From Chitinophagales bacterium (GTDB taxonomy: Bacteria; Bacteroidota; Bacteroidia; Chitinophagales; Chitinophagaceae), in NCBI GenBank assembly GCA_013298665.1, contig JAAFIK010000017.1, positions 21,217 through 85,216 on the forward strand: DNA of 64,000 nt. Reading direction: 5' to 3'. Of the stretch, positions 47,030 to 56,254 are shown in pieces; position 1 is the first letter of the stretch; every line of letters begins with the position of its first letter. The position numbers and the translations under genes were made by a program. The notes below the pieces were generated by a model, which was given only the letters and a program-made list of their open reading frames with translations, did not search any database and was not told the DNA's origin.

Positions 47030-50000
47030 TTATTTTTTAGGGAGCAGTACCTCAAAACAAGACACTACTTCACACTCTTTACAATCCTTATCCCTGAAAG
47101 TAAACTTTACACAGATTTTTGCCCTGATCTCACAACAAGGCAGTACAGTACCAGGTGGCAGAAGGAACGACAGGCTGATGGCTGATGGTAGCGGAAATGG
47201 CACAGTGCTGTTCCAGCTTACCTCCCTCGGGTTCTGGTACATACCAGTTCCCGAAGGATTAAAGCTTCCTGTAGCTGTATTGTAAAGGGTAATCTGCGGC
47301 GTTAGGGTACCAATATTACCCGGCTTGTATATACTGGCCCAGGTGTAGGGGTAACTTTTGCAAGACAGGCATTCGGTATTGAAATTATCGGTAAGGGTAT
47401 AACTCACCACCTCCGCGCGCACTTCGGTAAAAAGATTACCCGCTGGCCCGGAAAATCCAAAACTTGTACTGGCTATAGTGGCTGCAGGATTGGCAAGTGT
47501 TGTGGTTTGTACCGCCGCATCATTTACTTTAATGCCATAGGGGCAGCAAGGTGGTGGTACACACTCCGTTGTAAACTTGATTACACAGCTATCACAAAGT
47601 GTAGTACCACAGTAGCCATAAAGTATCAGTGTGTAGGTACCGGTCTGGTTAGGGGTAAAGCTTAGGGGTACAGCACCCGAAGTAACAGTATTGTTGGGTG
47701 CCGTCAGTTGGTACTGCACATTACCTGCACAATCTGCTTGCGAACAGATATATGCTGCATTGATGGTATAAGGCTGGTTGCATTTCAGTGGATAGGTTTT
47801 ACCACATACCAGTTTGCTATTACCAACACCAGTTACGGCTGCCTTCGTGTCTTTGGCTGGCATAATCCCTTCCTGCAGTGAAATGGTTTCCCACTTACTG
47901 CCTTTACAATTACATGGCTTTTCCGGGCAATCCTTTTTAATAATGATCTTACACTCACTACAGATAATATCCCCGCAATAAGCCTGTATGGTTATGTAGT
48001 ACCCGCCATTGGGCAGGCTCACTGGTATCGTAAGGCTGTTGGTACCCGTAGTAATGACTGCATTGGTATTGATGTCGTATAAAGTGTAAATCACTTTTGG
48101 CGGACAATTACCCCCACAAATAAAAGTACCACCAAGGCTGAATGTGGTATTACAGTCTTTTCCGCTTATGACATAAGTTTTACTACCACCTTTTTCACAA
48201 TCAATTTTATCCTTAAATCCTGTTGTATTATTGATCCAGTAAGGGCCATCTTTCCAGTAGCTGCCCTTACAGCAATCCGCGCAGGTTACTTCAAACTTAA
48301 TGATACAGCTATCGCATATTTTATCGCCACACCAGCCATAAAGTGTCATTACGTAAACGCCATTCTGGGTTGGGGTAAAGGTGAAAGGTACGTTACCCGT
48401 TACAGTTGTATTGTCCGGTTGCAGCAGACTGTACGTAACTTTACCGGGACATTTTTTAGGATCCTTACAGATATATCCTGCGTTGATGGTATAAGGCTTG
48501 TTACATTCAAGCTTCATCCCTGTATTGCACTCCAGTGGCTTTTTTACCGGCCCGATGGTGATATACCTGTCTCCCCACTTACTGCCCGAACAATCGCAAC
48601 CACCGCAGGGTCTTACGTATACATTGTAGTTACCTGATGTGCTGCTGCAGCCAAAACCATTGGTTACCACAATATGGATATTATGCTGACCAGGGTTGGG
48701 TACAAGTGTATTGAGGTTCAGGAATGGCCCCGTATGGATCAGTGTGGCACCATCGTACCATTTGATGGTATAGATGCCATAGGTTTGATAGGCAGCGATC
48801 AGTGCCAGTGGTGGTACAAGTTTCACGGTATCGCATAGTGTATCGCATTGCGAAATCGGAAAGAGACTGACATCCGGAGAAGGGTTGATGGTTCCCGCGT
48901 ATTTTGTAAGCTGGCAACCACTTACAGGATCCGTTGCGGTTACTGAGTAGTTACCCGCAATTGAAGTAATCATACTGGATCCATTCACACCATTACTCCA
49001 GAGATAACTGTACGCAGCAGGGGGAGCCGCAGTAAAGGTATAGTTTGTACCCGCACATCCGGACGTAGTGCCTGTGGTGGTAAATACAGGAGAAGGATAA
49101 GCCTTCAGGCAAACCGTATCCTTTGTCTTACATCCTGTTATAGTATTCGTAGCCGTCAGCTCAATGATATAATCTCCCGGAGTCGTAAAGCTGGCCACAG
49201 TAGTAAAAGCCGGGTTACTGTTGTTTTGCGAGAAACTCACTGCCGGTCCGCTCAGAACGGTCCATCCATAATCAGTACTTAATTGCTGCACAGCGTTGGA
49301 GAGCGTAGCGAACCCCGATCCTCCCGACAGACAAACCAATGATACAGGCTGTATATCAGCAATGGGTGCCTGCTTCAGTTTGATGATGACATGCGCCGAT
49401 GTGGCCTGGCAACCACCCCCATTACTCGTTACCGATACCCAATACTCGCCGGGTATGCCGGTGGTATAGTTGGGGAAATTACCGATTGCCGTAACCGGGT
49501 TGCCATTATAAAACCATTGATATGCAGTAAAACCACCAGGGTTGGTACCCAGGGTTATCAACTGCCCCGGACAAATATCCTGCGCACCCGTTAATGCTAC
49601 AGTTAAGGGAGGTAATATATTTACCGGAAGGGTTTGCGAAGCTACACAGCCATTGGCATCTGTTACAGTAAGCGTAACATTACTGCTGTTGGGCGGAGGG
49701 GCGGCGAAAGCATGCGTCGCGGGATTAAGGTTTGACTGATAGCCATCGCCGAAATTCCAATTGTAAAAGCTGGCACCTCCCGGAGCCGTAAAGACTACCG
49801 GTGTACCCGCACAGGCTGTTGCCGGGGGAGTGAAGCTCGCATTGGGCTGGTTGATGGTGATGGTTTGCGTATAACTTACGGTACAACCACAGGATACTGA
49901 GTTCAATGTCAGGGTAATGGTATAACTACCCGAAGCCGAAGCCGTCATGGTCGTCGGATTGGCCATTGACGTGTACAACCCACTTGCTGCCGGTGCAAAA

Positions 50001-52978
50001 CTTACTGTACCCGGCCCGGTAGCCGTCCATTGATAAGTAAAATTGCAGGAGGTCTGACAAACAGAAGAAAGATCCTGAAGAAAGACTTTATTACAATTTA
50101 CCGTCGTGGCAAATTTTGCAACTGCTGGTACAGTTACCTGTATCGTATCACTCATATGACAAAAAACACCGGCACTGCAGTTTACCCATACATGCATAAC
50201 GACCATATAAGTACCACAGTTGTTGTAAGTATGGGTGGCGGTGTTGTTGTATGGCCCTGTGCCCGATCCGGTTTGTGATCCGCTGGTACTGGTGCCATCG
50301 CCAAATTCCCAGATCGTTTGTGACACACTGAATGAAGGATCCCCAAGAGTATAGGTAGAACTGAATGTGCCTGTGCCGCTGCAAAGGATACTGCTGTTGG
50401 CTGGTGCTGTAATGTTTACTGTACCCAGGCTGGCTGGTAATGTAGTTTCATCATCAAAGCCACCGCCAACATGAGCCATTGGTCTTCTTACCCGGATACT
50501 GCCGAATGGACAATTATTGGTTGGTGGACAATTTCCGATTGACACCGTCAATTGGTTGGAGAGTACTACGCAGCCACCACAAGTTACCCTTACATAAAAG
50601 ATATTGGAGCCAGGATTGTTCTGCAGGGTGGCATTTACCACATTTAGCGCCGGGCTGGTTTGTCCGGCCATGGGCGAGCCATTCTGGAACCACTGGTAAG
50701 TGCATCCGGTATAGGGAGAAGAAAAAGATGCCGTAAAATTAATGTTAATGGTATTACTGGTACAGTAGTTCAGCGGCGCGCCATTAGCGGTAATGGTTAC
50801 CGGCGGCAGGTATTTGGGTATCACGTATGTGGTGGCATGTACGGGACAGCCATTGGTTCCCTGTGCATTAACCGTATAAAGACCGGGCGCAAGAGCATTG
50901 GCGGTATTGCCGGAAGGGCTGCTTACCGATGGACCCGACCAGGCGTAACCCGTAAAGCCGCTTGTAGCTGTCATCTGTACACCGGTTGGATTGCAAAGGT
51001 CGCCGGATTGACTAATTGCAATTGGGTTAGGGGTGATAACGGATACAGTAGTACTGGCGCTCACACCACACTGGTTAGTTACCGCTATGGTGGCAGGCGC
51101 ACTGCCCGGAGCGATGGCACCATTCCACTGTACGTTCATTGTATTACCCCCCTGAGGCGATACCAATGCTCCGAGACTGTTGTTGATCGTCCAGGTATAG
51201 CTGCCCGGAGACAGCACTGGTGACGCAGTAAATGTAGTACTGCCATCCATACAGAATGGTCCGGGGTTGGGCGCGATGGATGGGTTACCCAATACATTTA
51301 CCATAAGCGTTTGTGCAGGTGAAGTACAACCCTTAACTGTTTGGGTTACAATGATGGCATAAGTACCACTGTTGTCCCACGTAACCTGTACGGAATCATT
51401 GTGCGAACCCATCGGTACCGATGATGCAGCACCCGTAAAACTCCAGTTGAATGTACCACCGGTAATATTGCTGCTGATGCTGTAAATATGCGTACTGCCT
51501 TTACACACTTTATTATTACCCGTTATGGGGTTCAGAACAGGGATAGGGTTTACGGTAACCACTATTGACGAAGGATAACTGCAATAGTTTGCTGTAATGA
51601 CCGGGGTGGCACTGATCGTATAAGTATTGGCAGCCGTCCAGGTACCCGAAATATTCGGAACATTGGTTAAGCCGGATACGGTATAACCACTGCCCGGTGT
51701 GATCGTCCAGTTCGCATTTCCCGAAACCATACTGATATTGCTATAGTTGAAGGGATAGCCCACACAGGAAGTAGGTGTAAAGCCAATAACAAATGGTGGC
51801 TTGATATAGACCTGCGTGGTGGCCGTACCCTTACAGCCTGTAATGGGGTTGTGGTAATTGCAGGTAATCGTATAAGGTCCGCCACCCGCGGGCAGGTTGT
51901 TCCAATGAATACTGATATTATTGGTATTACTGTCAGGGCCAACGATAAGTCCGCCACCGCTCAGCGTCCACATATAAAATGTGCCCGGCATTGACGGTAG
52001 TGAATAATTGGTGGAAGTGTTGGGGCATACGGTTTGGCTGCCGCTGATGGGCAGCGTGGGGAAAAGAACGGGTACCTGCAGGGTTGCCGTATTGCCACAA
52101 CCGGCAGGGCAACTGCTCGCCGTTACACTCACAGAAGCAGGTACAGGGCTGTTGGCATTCCAGGTAACTTTGATACAATTGCCGGTAGCCGTAGCCGGAG
52201 TACCGCCGGTAACCGTCCAGGTAAAAGGCCCGGTACAGTTTACCGCACAGAACGTAGCTGTATCTCCGGGACAAAACATTCTTTTACAGGAGACAGGAAT
52301 AATCTGCAGACCATTACCCGCATTTACTACAATTTTTATAGTGTCTGTACTGATACAACCACAACCGCCTTGAGTGGTGTCACCTTTTACGGTAAGCACA
52401 GCGTAATAGGTACCGGGAATGGTATAGGCATGTGTAGTTGTAGGTGTAGTACCCTGTTGCTGATTGCCGTCGCCAAAGTTCCAGTTGAATGATGAAACAA
52501 CGCCGGTGGATATGTTGGTGAACAAAACAGGGGTCCCTGTGCAGACAGGATTGGGCGCAGCGGTAAACTTGGCGATTGGCCCCTCAACAAGGCATATCTT
52601 CCGGTTAATTTTTTTAACACAGGTACCTCCAGGTCCCGTAATCACCACCTGTATCTGTACACTGGTACCACTGCCCCAGGTAATATTGACAGGGTTTCCT
52701 GTAAAGCTCGTGGGTGAGCCTCCCGTAACTGTCCAGGTATAGGTATAACCCGGAAGATTAGGTATTACAGTATAACTATGTGTACTTCGGCAGGATACCA
52801 TCATCGCACCGTTTGCAGTTCCGCCACCCGCTGGATTGCCATCTTCCTTACAATTACCCCGGCAGGGTGGGGTATAATCCTGCTTCAGCTCAAAATCAGG
52901 GCAACAGGTTAACGGGCCTTGCGCCACAATTGAGGCTGGCAGTAAAAGAATGGCGAGTATATATATTAACTTTTTCAT
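47030..52978 (-). CDS. Giant PKD-repeat surface protein with cysteine-rich C-terminus (1982 aa)
   Basis: Signal peptide (1-19) with LTCCPDFELKQDY close behind. Residues about 60-1450 are a chain of PKD/Ig-like domains. Three have the classic PKD core (NWNFGDGNQQQGTTPTTTHA, EFGDGTSTSGSQTG, NWNFGDGYQSN); others are degenerate (YTWTVTGGSP, FTWTVTGGTP). About 1455-1800 holds three cysteine-rich repeats of roughly 110 residues each (repeat end pattern WCGDKICDSCIIKFEVTC, YCGDIICSECKIIIKKDC, YCGTTLCDSCVIKFTTEC). The last 170 residues form a cysteine module also present in the upstream gene. No gliding CHU_C or Por sorting domain is seen. Probably a surface adhesin or filament cross-linked by disulfides. 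Confidence 0.82.
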   Translation of the reverse strand: MKKLIYILAILLLPASIVAQGPLTCCPDFELKQDYTPPCRGNCKEDGNPAGGGTANGAMMVSCRSTHSYTVIPNLPGYTYTWTVTGGSPTSFTGNPVNITWGSGTSVQIQVVITGPGGTCVKKINRKICLVEGPIAKFTAAPNPVCTGTPVLFTNISTGVVSSFNWNFGDGNQQQGTTPTTTHAYTIPGTYYAVLTVKGDTTQGGCGCISTDTIKIVVNAGNGLQIIPVSCKRMFCPGDTATFCAVNCTGPFTWTVTGGTPATATGNCIKVTWNANSPVPASVSVTASSCPAGCGNTATLQVPVLFPTLPISGSQTVCPNTSTNYSLPSMPGTFYMWTLSGGGLIVGPDSNTNNISIHWNNLPAGGGPYTITCNYHNPITGCKGTATTQVYIKPPFVIGFTPTSCVGYPFNYSNISMVSGNANWTITPGSGYTVSGLTNVPNISGTWTAANTYTISATPVITANYCSYPSSIVVTVNPIPVLNPITGNNKVCKGSTHIYSISSNITGGTFNWSFTGAASSVPMGSHNDSVQVTWDNSGTYAIIVTQTVKGCTSPAQTLMVNVLGNPSIAPNPGPFCMDGSTTFTASPVLSPGSYTWTINNSLGALVSPQGGNTMNVQWNGAIAPGSAPATIAVTNQCGVSASTTVSVITPNPIAISQSGDLCNPTGVQMTATSGFTGYAWSGPSVSSPSGNTANALAPGLYTVNAQGTNGCPVHATTYVIPKYLPPVTITANGAPLNYCTSNTININFTASFSSPYTGCTYQWFQNGSPMAGQTSPALNVVNATLQNNPGSNIFYVRVTCGGCVVLSNQLTVSIGNCPPTNNCPFGSIRVRRPMAHVGGGFDDETTLPASLGTVNITAPANSSILCSGTGTFSSTYTLGDPSFSVSQTIWEFGDGTSTSGSQTGSGTGPYNNTATHTYNNCGTYMVVMHVWVNCSAGVFCHMSDTIQVTVPAVAKFATTVNCNKVFLQDLSSVCQTSCNFTYQWTATGPGTVSFAPAASGLYTSMANPTTMTASASGSYTITLTLNSVSCGCTVSYTQTITINQPNASFTPPATACAGTPVVFTAPGGASFYNWNFGDGYQSNLNPATHAFAAPPPNSSNVTLTVTDANGCVASQTLPVNILPPLTVALTGAQDICPGQLITLGTNPGGFTAYQWFYNGNPVTAIGNFPNYTTGIPGEYWVSVTSNGGGCQATSAHVIIKLKQAPIADIQPVSLVCLSGGSGFATLSNAVQQLSTDYGWTVLSGPAVSFSQNNSNPAFTTVASFTTPGDYIIELTATNTITGCKTKDTVCLKAYPSPVFTTTGTTSGCAGTNYTFTAAPPAAYSYLWSNGVNGSSMITSIAGNYSVTATDPVSGCQLTKYAGTINPSPDVSLFPISQCDTLCDTVKLVPPLALIAAYQTYGIYTIKWYDGATLIHTGPFLNLNTLVPNPGQHNIHIVVTNGFGCSSTSGNYNVYVRPCGGCDCSGSKWGDRYITIGPVKKPLECNTGMKLECNKPYTINAGYICKDPKKCPGKVTYSLLQPDNTTVTGNVPFTFTPTQNGVYVMTLYGWCGDKICDSCIIKFEVTCADCCKGSYWKDGPYWINNTTGFKDKIDCEKGGSKTYVISGKDCNTTFSLGGTFICGGNCPPKVIYTLYDINTNAVITTGTNSLTIPVSLPNGGYYITIQAYCGDIICSECKIIIKKDCPEKPCNCKGSKWETISLQEGIMPAKDTKAAVTGVGNSKLVCGKTYPLKCNQPYTINAAYICSQADCAGNVQYQLTAPNNTVTSGAVPLSFTPNQTGTYTLILYGYCGTTLCDSCVIKFTTECVPPPCCPYGIKVNDAAVQTTTLANPAATIASTSFGFSGPAGNLFTEVRAEVVSYTLTDNFNTECLSCKSYPYTWASIYKPGNIGTLTPQITLYNTATGSFNPSGTGMYQNPREVSWNSTVPFPLPSAISLSFLLPPGTVLPCCEIRAKICVKFTFRDKDCKECEVVSCFEVLLPKK

Positions 52979-53001
52979 TGTACTTGTTTTAATGTTCAGG
53001 G

Positions 53002-54609
53002 TTACTTACAGTCGCACTTTTTTGTGTGGGTATAACAAACCAGCTTATTGCAAACGGTACAATCGCTGAACGTCACTACATAACGGATACACCATTTTAC
53101 TACGGCTGCGCAGCACTTGACGGTAGGGGGCATACTGATCGTAAACTGGAGTGGCATACCCGTAATCACCTGGCCATTTGTATTAGCACTGTTCCATTCC
53201 GTGGTATGCGGCCATGGCAGTCCTGCCGGTTGGTTATTGAACTGTGCCGATATGAAGTTGCCAAAGGTTTTACTGTCTTTATTGCACAGCATACAATCAT
53301 CACTGTCAGGCTTGTATTCAAAATAGACCAACTCCCCGCGTATGCTTTTTACCGGCTTGGGAGAGATGGCGATATTGGTGTTGAGTATAAGATTCCCGTT
53401 GGCATCTGCAATAATATCAGCCTGATCGGGTACCTGTATTTTTACACTGTCGCAAGCCGAACACCTGCATTTGAGCGTGTAGGTGCCTACTTCTGTTTCC
53501 TTATTATCCGGATCAGCTACATCTTCTGCATCCACCAGAAATTTCAGGGAACTGAGGTTGTCAATACAGTTGATGGATGAAGTAAAATCCTGTGTTCCAT
53601 TACCACTAATCGTTACCGGTAGTGCGGGCGTAAGCGGCGTAAGGGTAATGGAAGGGCCGGCACCATTTATTTCATACTTGATTGCTGTTATACTAACATT
53701 ATTCAACAGATTATTTTTCACACGGATAAAAATATTCTGTTTCCCTTTCTCACAGCAGCCTACCAGCAGGCTGTCAATCTGGATATCAATGTTATTGCCT
53801 ACTTTAAATATGGTAGGCTCACTCATCCCATTGTTCTCGCCATAAGGTTTACCCTCCCGGTTAGTGGCTTGAACCGTCCATATGAAGTCGCAGATATAGG
53901 GCGGCTTGCAGGGCCCGGTATAGAGATCGTTGACAACGGCCTGCTGTTGGGCATTTACTTCCTTTTCCACAATGGGTGGGTTGGAACGCATAGCCTGTGT
54001 ACTGTTCTGACCTTGCATTAACTGCCATACCCTGAGCCGGTAAATGATATCCCGGTTGGGTGGAGGAGGTACAACGGGACTCCACTTAAAATTAATCACC
54101 CTCGCATCTCCGGGCCGGAGAATGGCTTTGTCGACCGGAAAAATATTGGTTGGTCGTGAATAATCTGCTGCCCTGGGCGACTCCACCCTGAACTCACGGC
54201 ATACTTCCTGACTTACGGCTACTTTATCGATATTGAAAAATTGGGCACAAAACGAATAATTCCCATCCTTAAGCTCACGGCAATTACCAGACATGCCCGT
54301 GAGCTCTGCGGTACTGAATGTTCGGGTGGTCAGGTCACCCACAGGTATGCCATTGGTACTGGCGTTGCCACAAATAGTATTGCCATTGCTCTTGATTTGT
54401 ATCACCAGTTTCAGTTCCCGCACCTGGGTACCCGGTACGCGTTGAGCCACCATAAGCAATGCGCCGGACGTATTACCCCAGTCGTCAATCTTTGCCGGCA
54501 GTTGGCTTTTTACCGTTAGGCTTACAATTTTGACCTGGTTGAGTTGCGCTTGTACACCCGGGCCTGCAAGCCCGGCCAGCAGCAGCAATAGGGTTAAGAG
54601 TCGCTTCAT
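53002..54609 (-). CDS. Exported TANFOR-like/Cys-module protein, first gene of the surface operon
   Basis: 535 residues from MKRLLTLLLLLAGLAGPGVQ (signal peptide); the frame runs 32 codons further upstream. Residues about 20-300 match the 306-aa last gene of the operon (INFKWSPVVPP, YRLRVWQLMQGQ, AMRSNPPIVEKEV, FIWTVQATNREGKPYGE). A middle beta region (about 300-410) follows. The C-terminal about 115 residues match the C-terminus of the 1982-aa PKD protein: SIRGELVYFEYK, DDCMLCNK, and KCCAAVVKWC continuing with C-x9-C-x2-C-x4-C spacing. The gene thus bridges the operon's other two module types, consistent with co-assembly. Followed after 23 bp by the giant gene. Confidence 0.72.
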   Translation of the reverse strand: MKRLLTLLLLLAGLAGPGVQAQLNQVKIVSLTVKSQLPAKIDDWGNTSGALLMVAQRVPGTQVRELKLVIQIKSNGNTICGNASTNGIPVGDLTTRTFSTAELTGMSGNCRELKDGNYSFCAQFFNIDKVAVSQEVCREFRVESPRAADYSRPTNIFPVDKAILRPGDARVINFKWSPVVPPPPNRDIIYRLRVWQLMQGQNSTQAMRSNPPIVEKEVNAQQQAVVNDLYTGPCKPPYICDFIWTVQATNREGKPYGENNGMSEPTIFKVGNNIDIQIDSLLVGCCEKGKQNIFIRVKNNLLNNVSITAIKYEINGAGPSITLTPLTPALPVTISGNGTQDFTSSINCIDNLSSLKFLVDAEDVADPDNKETEVGTYTLKCRCSACDSVKIQVPDQADIIADANGNLILNTNIAISPKPVKSIRGELVYFEYKPDSDDCMLCNKDSKTFGNFISAQFNNQPAGLPWPHTTEWNSANTNGQVITGMPLQFTISMPPTVKCCAAVVKWCIRYVVTFSDCTVCNKLVCYTHTKKCDCK

Positions 54610-54705
54610 ATTGATCCGTTTTTGAGTGGCAAAATATTTCGCCGGTACAAATATGTACAATACAATCGACCAAACAGATAGGAATGTATAAGTGCGGGGA
54701 TTCAT

Positions 54706-55063
54706 TGTACAGGTGAATCAGGGCGGATTGTTAAGCGTAGGTTTAACCGTTAGGGTCAATGTATTTCAAAACAGCAGGTATATCGGATATAGCTGTAACA
54801 AATAAAATACCTGTATACTTATGATACCGTTCCCTCATATAGCAAGTCCGTTTGTGAGGGGTGGTCATCGCTGAACCATTGCGCTGACAATAAAAATATC
54901 GCAGCTAAGTATGCCGGCCGGAAGGCATAATAAAAACTGTCCGGGGGCAGAAGCCGGATTTGCGGGATGCTGCCGGTTCACTTATTATCCCTCAGCAATC
55001 TGCCAGCCTTCTCTGTTATTTTACGCAGAAACAGGTTCTCATTTCAAATCGCCCGCACTCACT
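54706..55063. other. Intergenic region between divergent units
   Basis: About 360 bp with no gene I can support. It should hold the promoter of the surface operon (leftward); a clear TAnnTTTG box facing left was not found. A short palindrome ATGCCGGCCGGAAGGCAT lies near 54910. Confidence 0.35.
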
Positions 55064-55071
55064 TACCTTTG
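55064..55071 (+). promoter_or_regulatory. TAnnTTTG -7 box before the 80-aa gene
   Basis: TACCTTTG, four bases before the ATG at 55076; supports this start and a leaderless transcript. Confidence 0.45.
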
Positions 55072-55075
55072 CAGT

Positions 55076-55321
55076 ATGAATCTTTTCAGAGTCATTATAG
55101 AACTTTTTGTGTTTTACATGATCTACAAGTTGATTTTCGACTTTATTATTCCCGTGTATAACACAACAAAGCAGGTGAAAAAGCAGTTTGGTGATATGCA
55201 GTCAAAAATGCAGGAACAGATGAACCAGCAGCAGCATGCCCAAACAAGCTATACCAAAGAAGAAACTAAACAGCGACCCGGGAAAAACGACGATTATATC
55301 GATTTCGAAGAGGTAAGGTAA
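55076..55321 (+). CDS. Small membrane-anchored protein (DUF4834-like)
   Basis: 81 residues from MNLFRVIIELFVFYMIYKLI; an upstream ATG in the same frame (54911) would add 55 residues without hydrophobic or family character. One membrane helix (about 4-28), then a hydrophilic, Gln-rich tail (KKQFGDMQSKMQEQMNQQQH) ending KNDDYIDFEEVR. It resembles a small Bacteroidota family (DUF4834-type) but this is a weak assignment. It is convergent with a HAD phosphatase gene. Confidence 0.65.
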   Translation: MNLFRVIIELFVFYMIYKLIFDFIIPVYNTTKQVKKQFGDMQSKMQEQMNQQQHAQTSYTKEETKQRPGKNDDYIDFEEVR

Positions 55322-55323
55322 AT

Positions 55324-55938
55324 TTATAAGCCCAGGTTCTCGATTCTTTCCATTGGTAATAATTGGTGCGTCTGTATCCCCAGTTTAGCCGCAGCGGCTA
55401 TATTCGATGCCAGGTCGTCGATAAATAATGTTGCTTCGGGGGCTAATCGTCCATCCGCAAGCACAGTTGTATAAATTTCAGCATTGGGTTTACGAAGACC
55501 CAGTTCATGCGAAAACCAGGCTTTTGTAAAACAGTCTTCCAGTTTTACCAGGCCGGTATCCCGTATAAAATATTCAGAAAAAGCAATATAATGAAGGTGG
55601 TTGGTGTTGCTCAGCAGGTATAACCGGTATCTTTCTGCAAGATGGCGCAAATGAAAAACGCTTTCTTTCCTGAAGCCGGTCAGGATACTGTTCCACGCCC
55701 TGAGCAGCGCTTCATGCTTCACCGGGGTAGCTGTTTTTCTTGCAAGCGCATCTAAAAAATCTTCATTCTGGATCTTCCCCCTCTCAAAATCTGCAAAAAG
55801 ACCAGCACTTTGGTGTAAATTAAACTGGTCAGCGATATCGGTAAAACCAATTTCTTCAAAAGCCCGGAGGGTACGTTCAAAATCAATATCAAGCAAAACA
55901 CCCCCAAGGTCAAATATGATATTTTCTATACGATTCAT
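55324..55938 (-). CDS. HAD-superfamily hydrolase (YihX-like phosphatase)
   Basis: 204 residues. Catalytic DxD-type motif I appears as NIIFDLGGVLLDIDFERTL (YihX/HAD-IA style, second position altered to Gly), motif II LLSNTNHLHY, motif III with the SHELGLRKPNAEIYTTVL Lys, and motif IV ATLFIDDLASNIAAA. These enzymes dephosphorylate sugar phosphates such as glucose-1-phosphate. The gene ends 2 bp from the convergent small-protein gene. Confidence 0.9.
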   Translation of the reverse strand: MNRIENIIFDLGGVLLDIDFERTLRAFEEIGFTDIADQFNLHQSAGLFADFERGKIQNEDFLDALARKTATPVKHEALLRAWNSILTGFRKESVFHLRHLAERYRLYLLSNTNHLHYIAFSEYFIRDTGLVKLEDCFTKAWFSHELGLRKPNAEIYTTVLADGRLAPEATLFIDDLASNIAAAAKLGIQTHQLLPMERIENLGL

Positions 55939-56044
55939 ACGCCAAAGATAAGGTCATACCCGGAAGCCAGTGCTGTTAGCCCGATTTGCCGTAAGCTGCC
56001 GAACACCCCTGAAAAATCAATTTACACGGGTTTAAGACCCATTC

Positions 56045-56077
56045 TTTGGCAATTTATCATGCATTTTATTATCTTTG
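56045..56077 (+). promoter_or_regulatory. tRNA promoter
   Basis: TTTG at 56045-56048, a 21-base spacer, then TATCTTTG at 56070-56077: a good Bacteroidota promoter about 27 bases before the mature tRNA. Confidence 0.6.
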
Positions 56078-56104
56078 CAGCCGCCCCTGAATTTTATGGG
56101 GCAC

Positions 56105-56178
56105 GGGCCTATAGCTCAGTTGGTTAGAGCACCTGACTCATAATCAGGTGGTCCCTGGTTCGAGCCCAGGTGGGCCCA
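56105..56178 (+). tRNA. tRNA with CAU anticodon (Met elongator or Ile2)
   Basis: 74 nt to the discriminator base; CCA is not encoded. Acceptor stem GGGCCTA pairs with TGGGCCC (one U-G pair). The D-arm has AGCTCAGTTGGTTAGAGC, the anticodon arm CCTGA-CTCATAA-TCAGG and the T-arm CCTGG-TTCGAGC-CCAGG. CAU tRNAs are either methionine or, after lysidine modification, isoleucine. The C4-G69 and C5-G68 acceptor pairs and the arm sequence do not settle it. The 3' end is the probable integration site of the element to the right. Confidence 0.95.
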
Positions 56179-56188
56179 CTGAAAATCA

Positions 56189-56225
56189 AGCAGTTATGAA
56201 GGTGTTTCATAGCTGCTTTTTATTT
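56189..56225 (+). terminator. Intrinsic terminator of the tRNA
   Basis: 12-bp stem AGCAGTTATGAA / TTCATAGCTGCT (one G-U pair) with loop GGTGT, then TTTTTATTT. It lies 11 bases past the tRNA. Confidence 0.8.
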
Positions 56226-56244
56226 GCACGCAATTTGCACGCAA
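56223..56244 (+). repeat. Tandem 11-bp repeat, candidate att/integrase site
   Basis: Two head-to-tail copies of TTTGCACGCAA directly after the tRNA terminator, at the start of the mobile element. Each copy is itself near-palindromic (TTGC..GCAA). Likely an integrase arm or excisionase-binding site; inferred from position. Confidence 0.5.
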
Positions 56245-56254
56245 AGGCCATTTT

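Noticed and set aside
50660..51223. 187-codon plus-strand frame over the PKD giant
   Set aside because: Antisense shadow in repetitive Thr/Gly codons; Arg/Tyr-rich translation with no domain.
54911..55075. N-terminal extension of the 80-aa gene
   Set aside because: No signal or domain; a -7 box directly precedes the later ATG at 55076.
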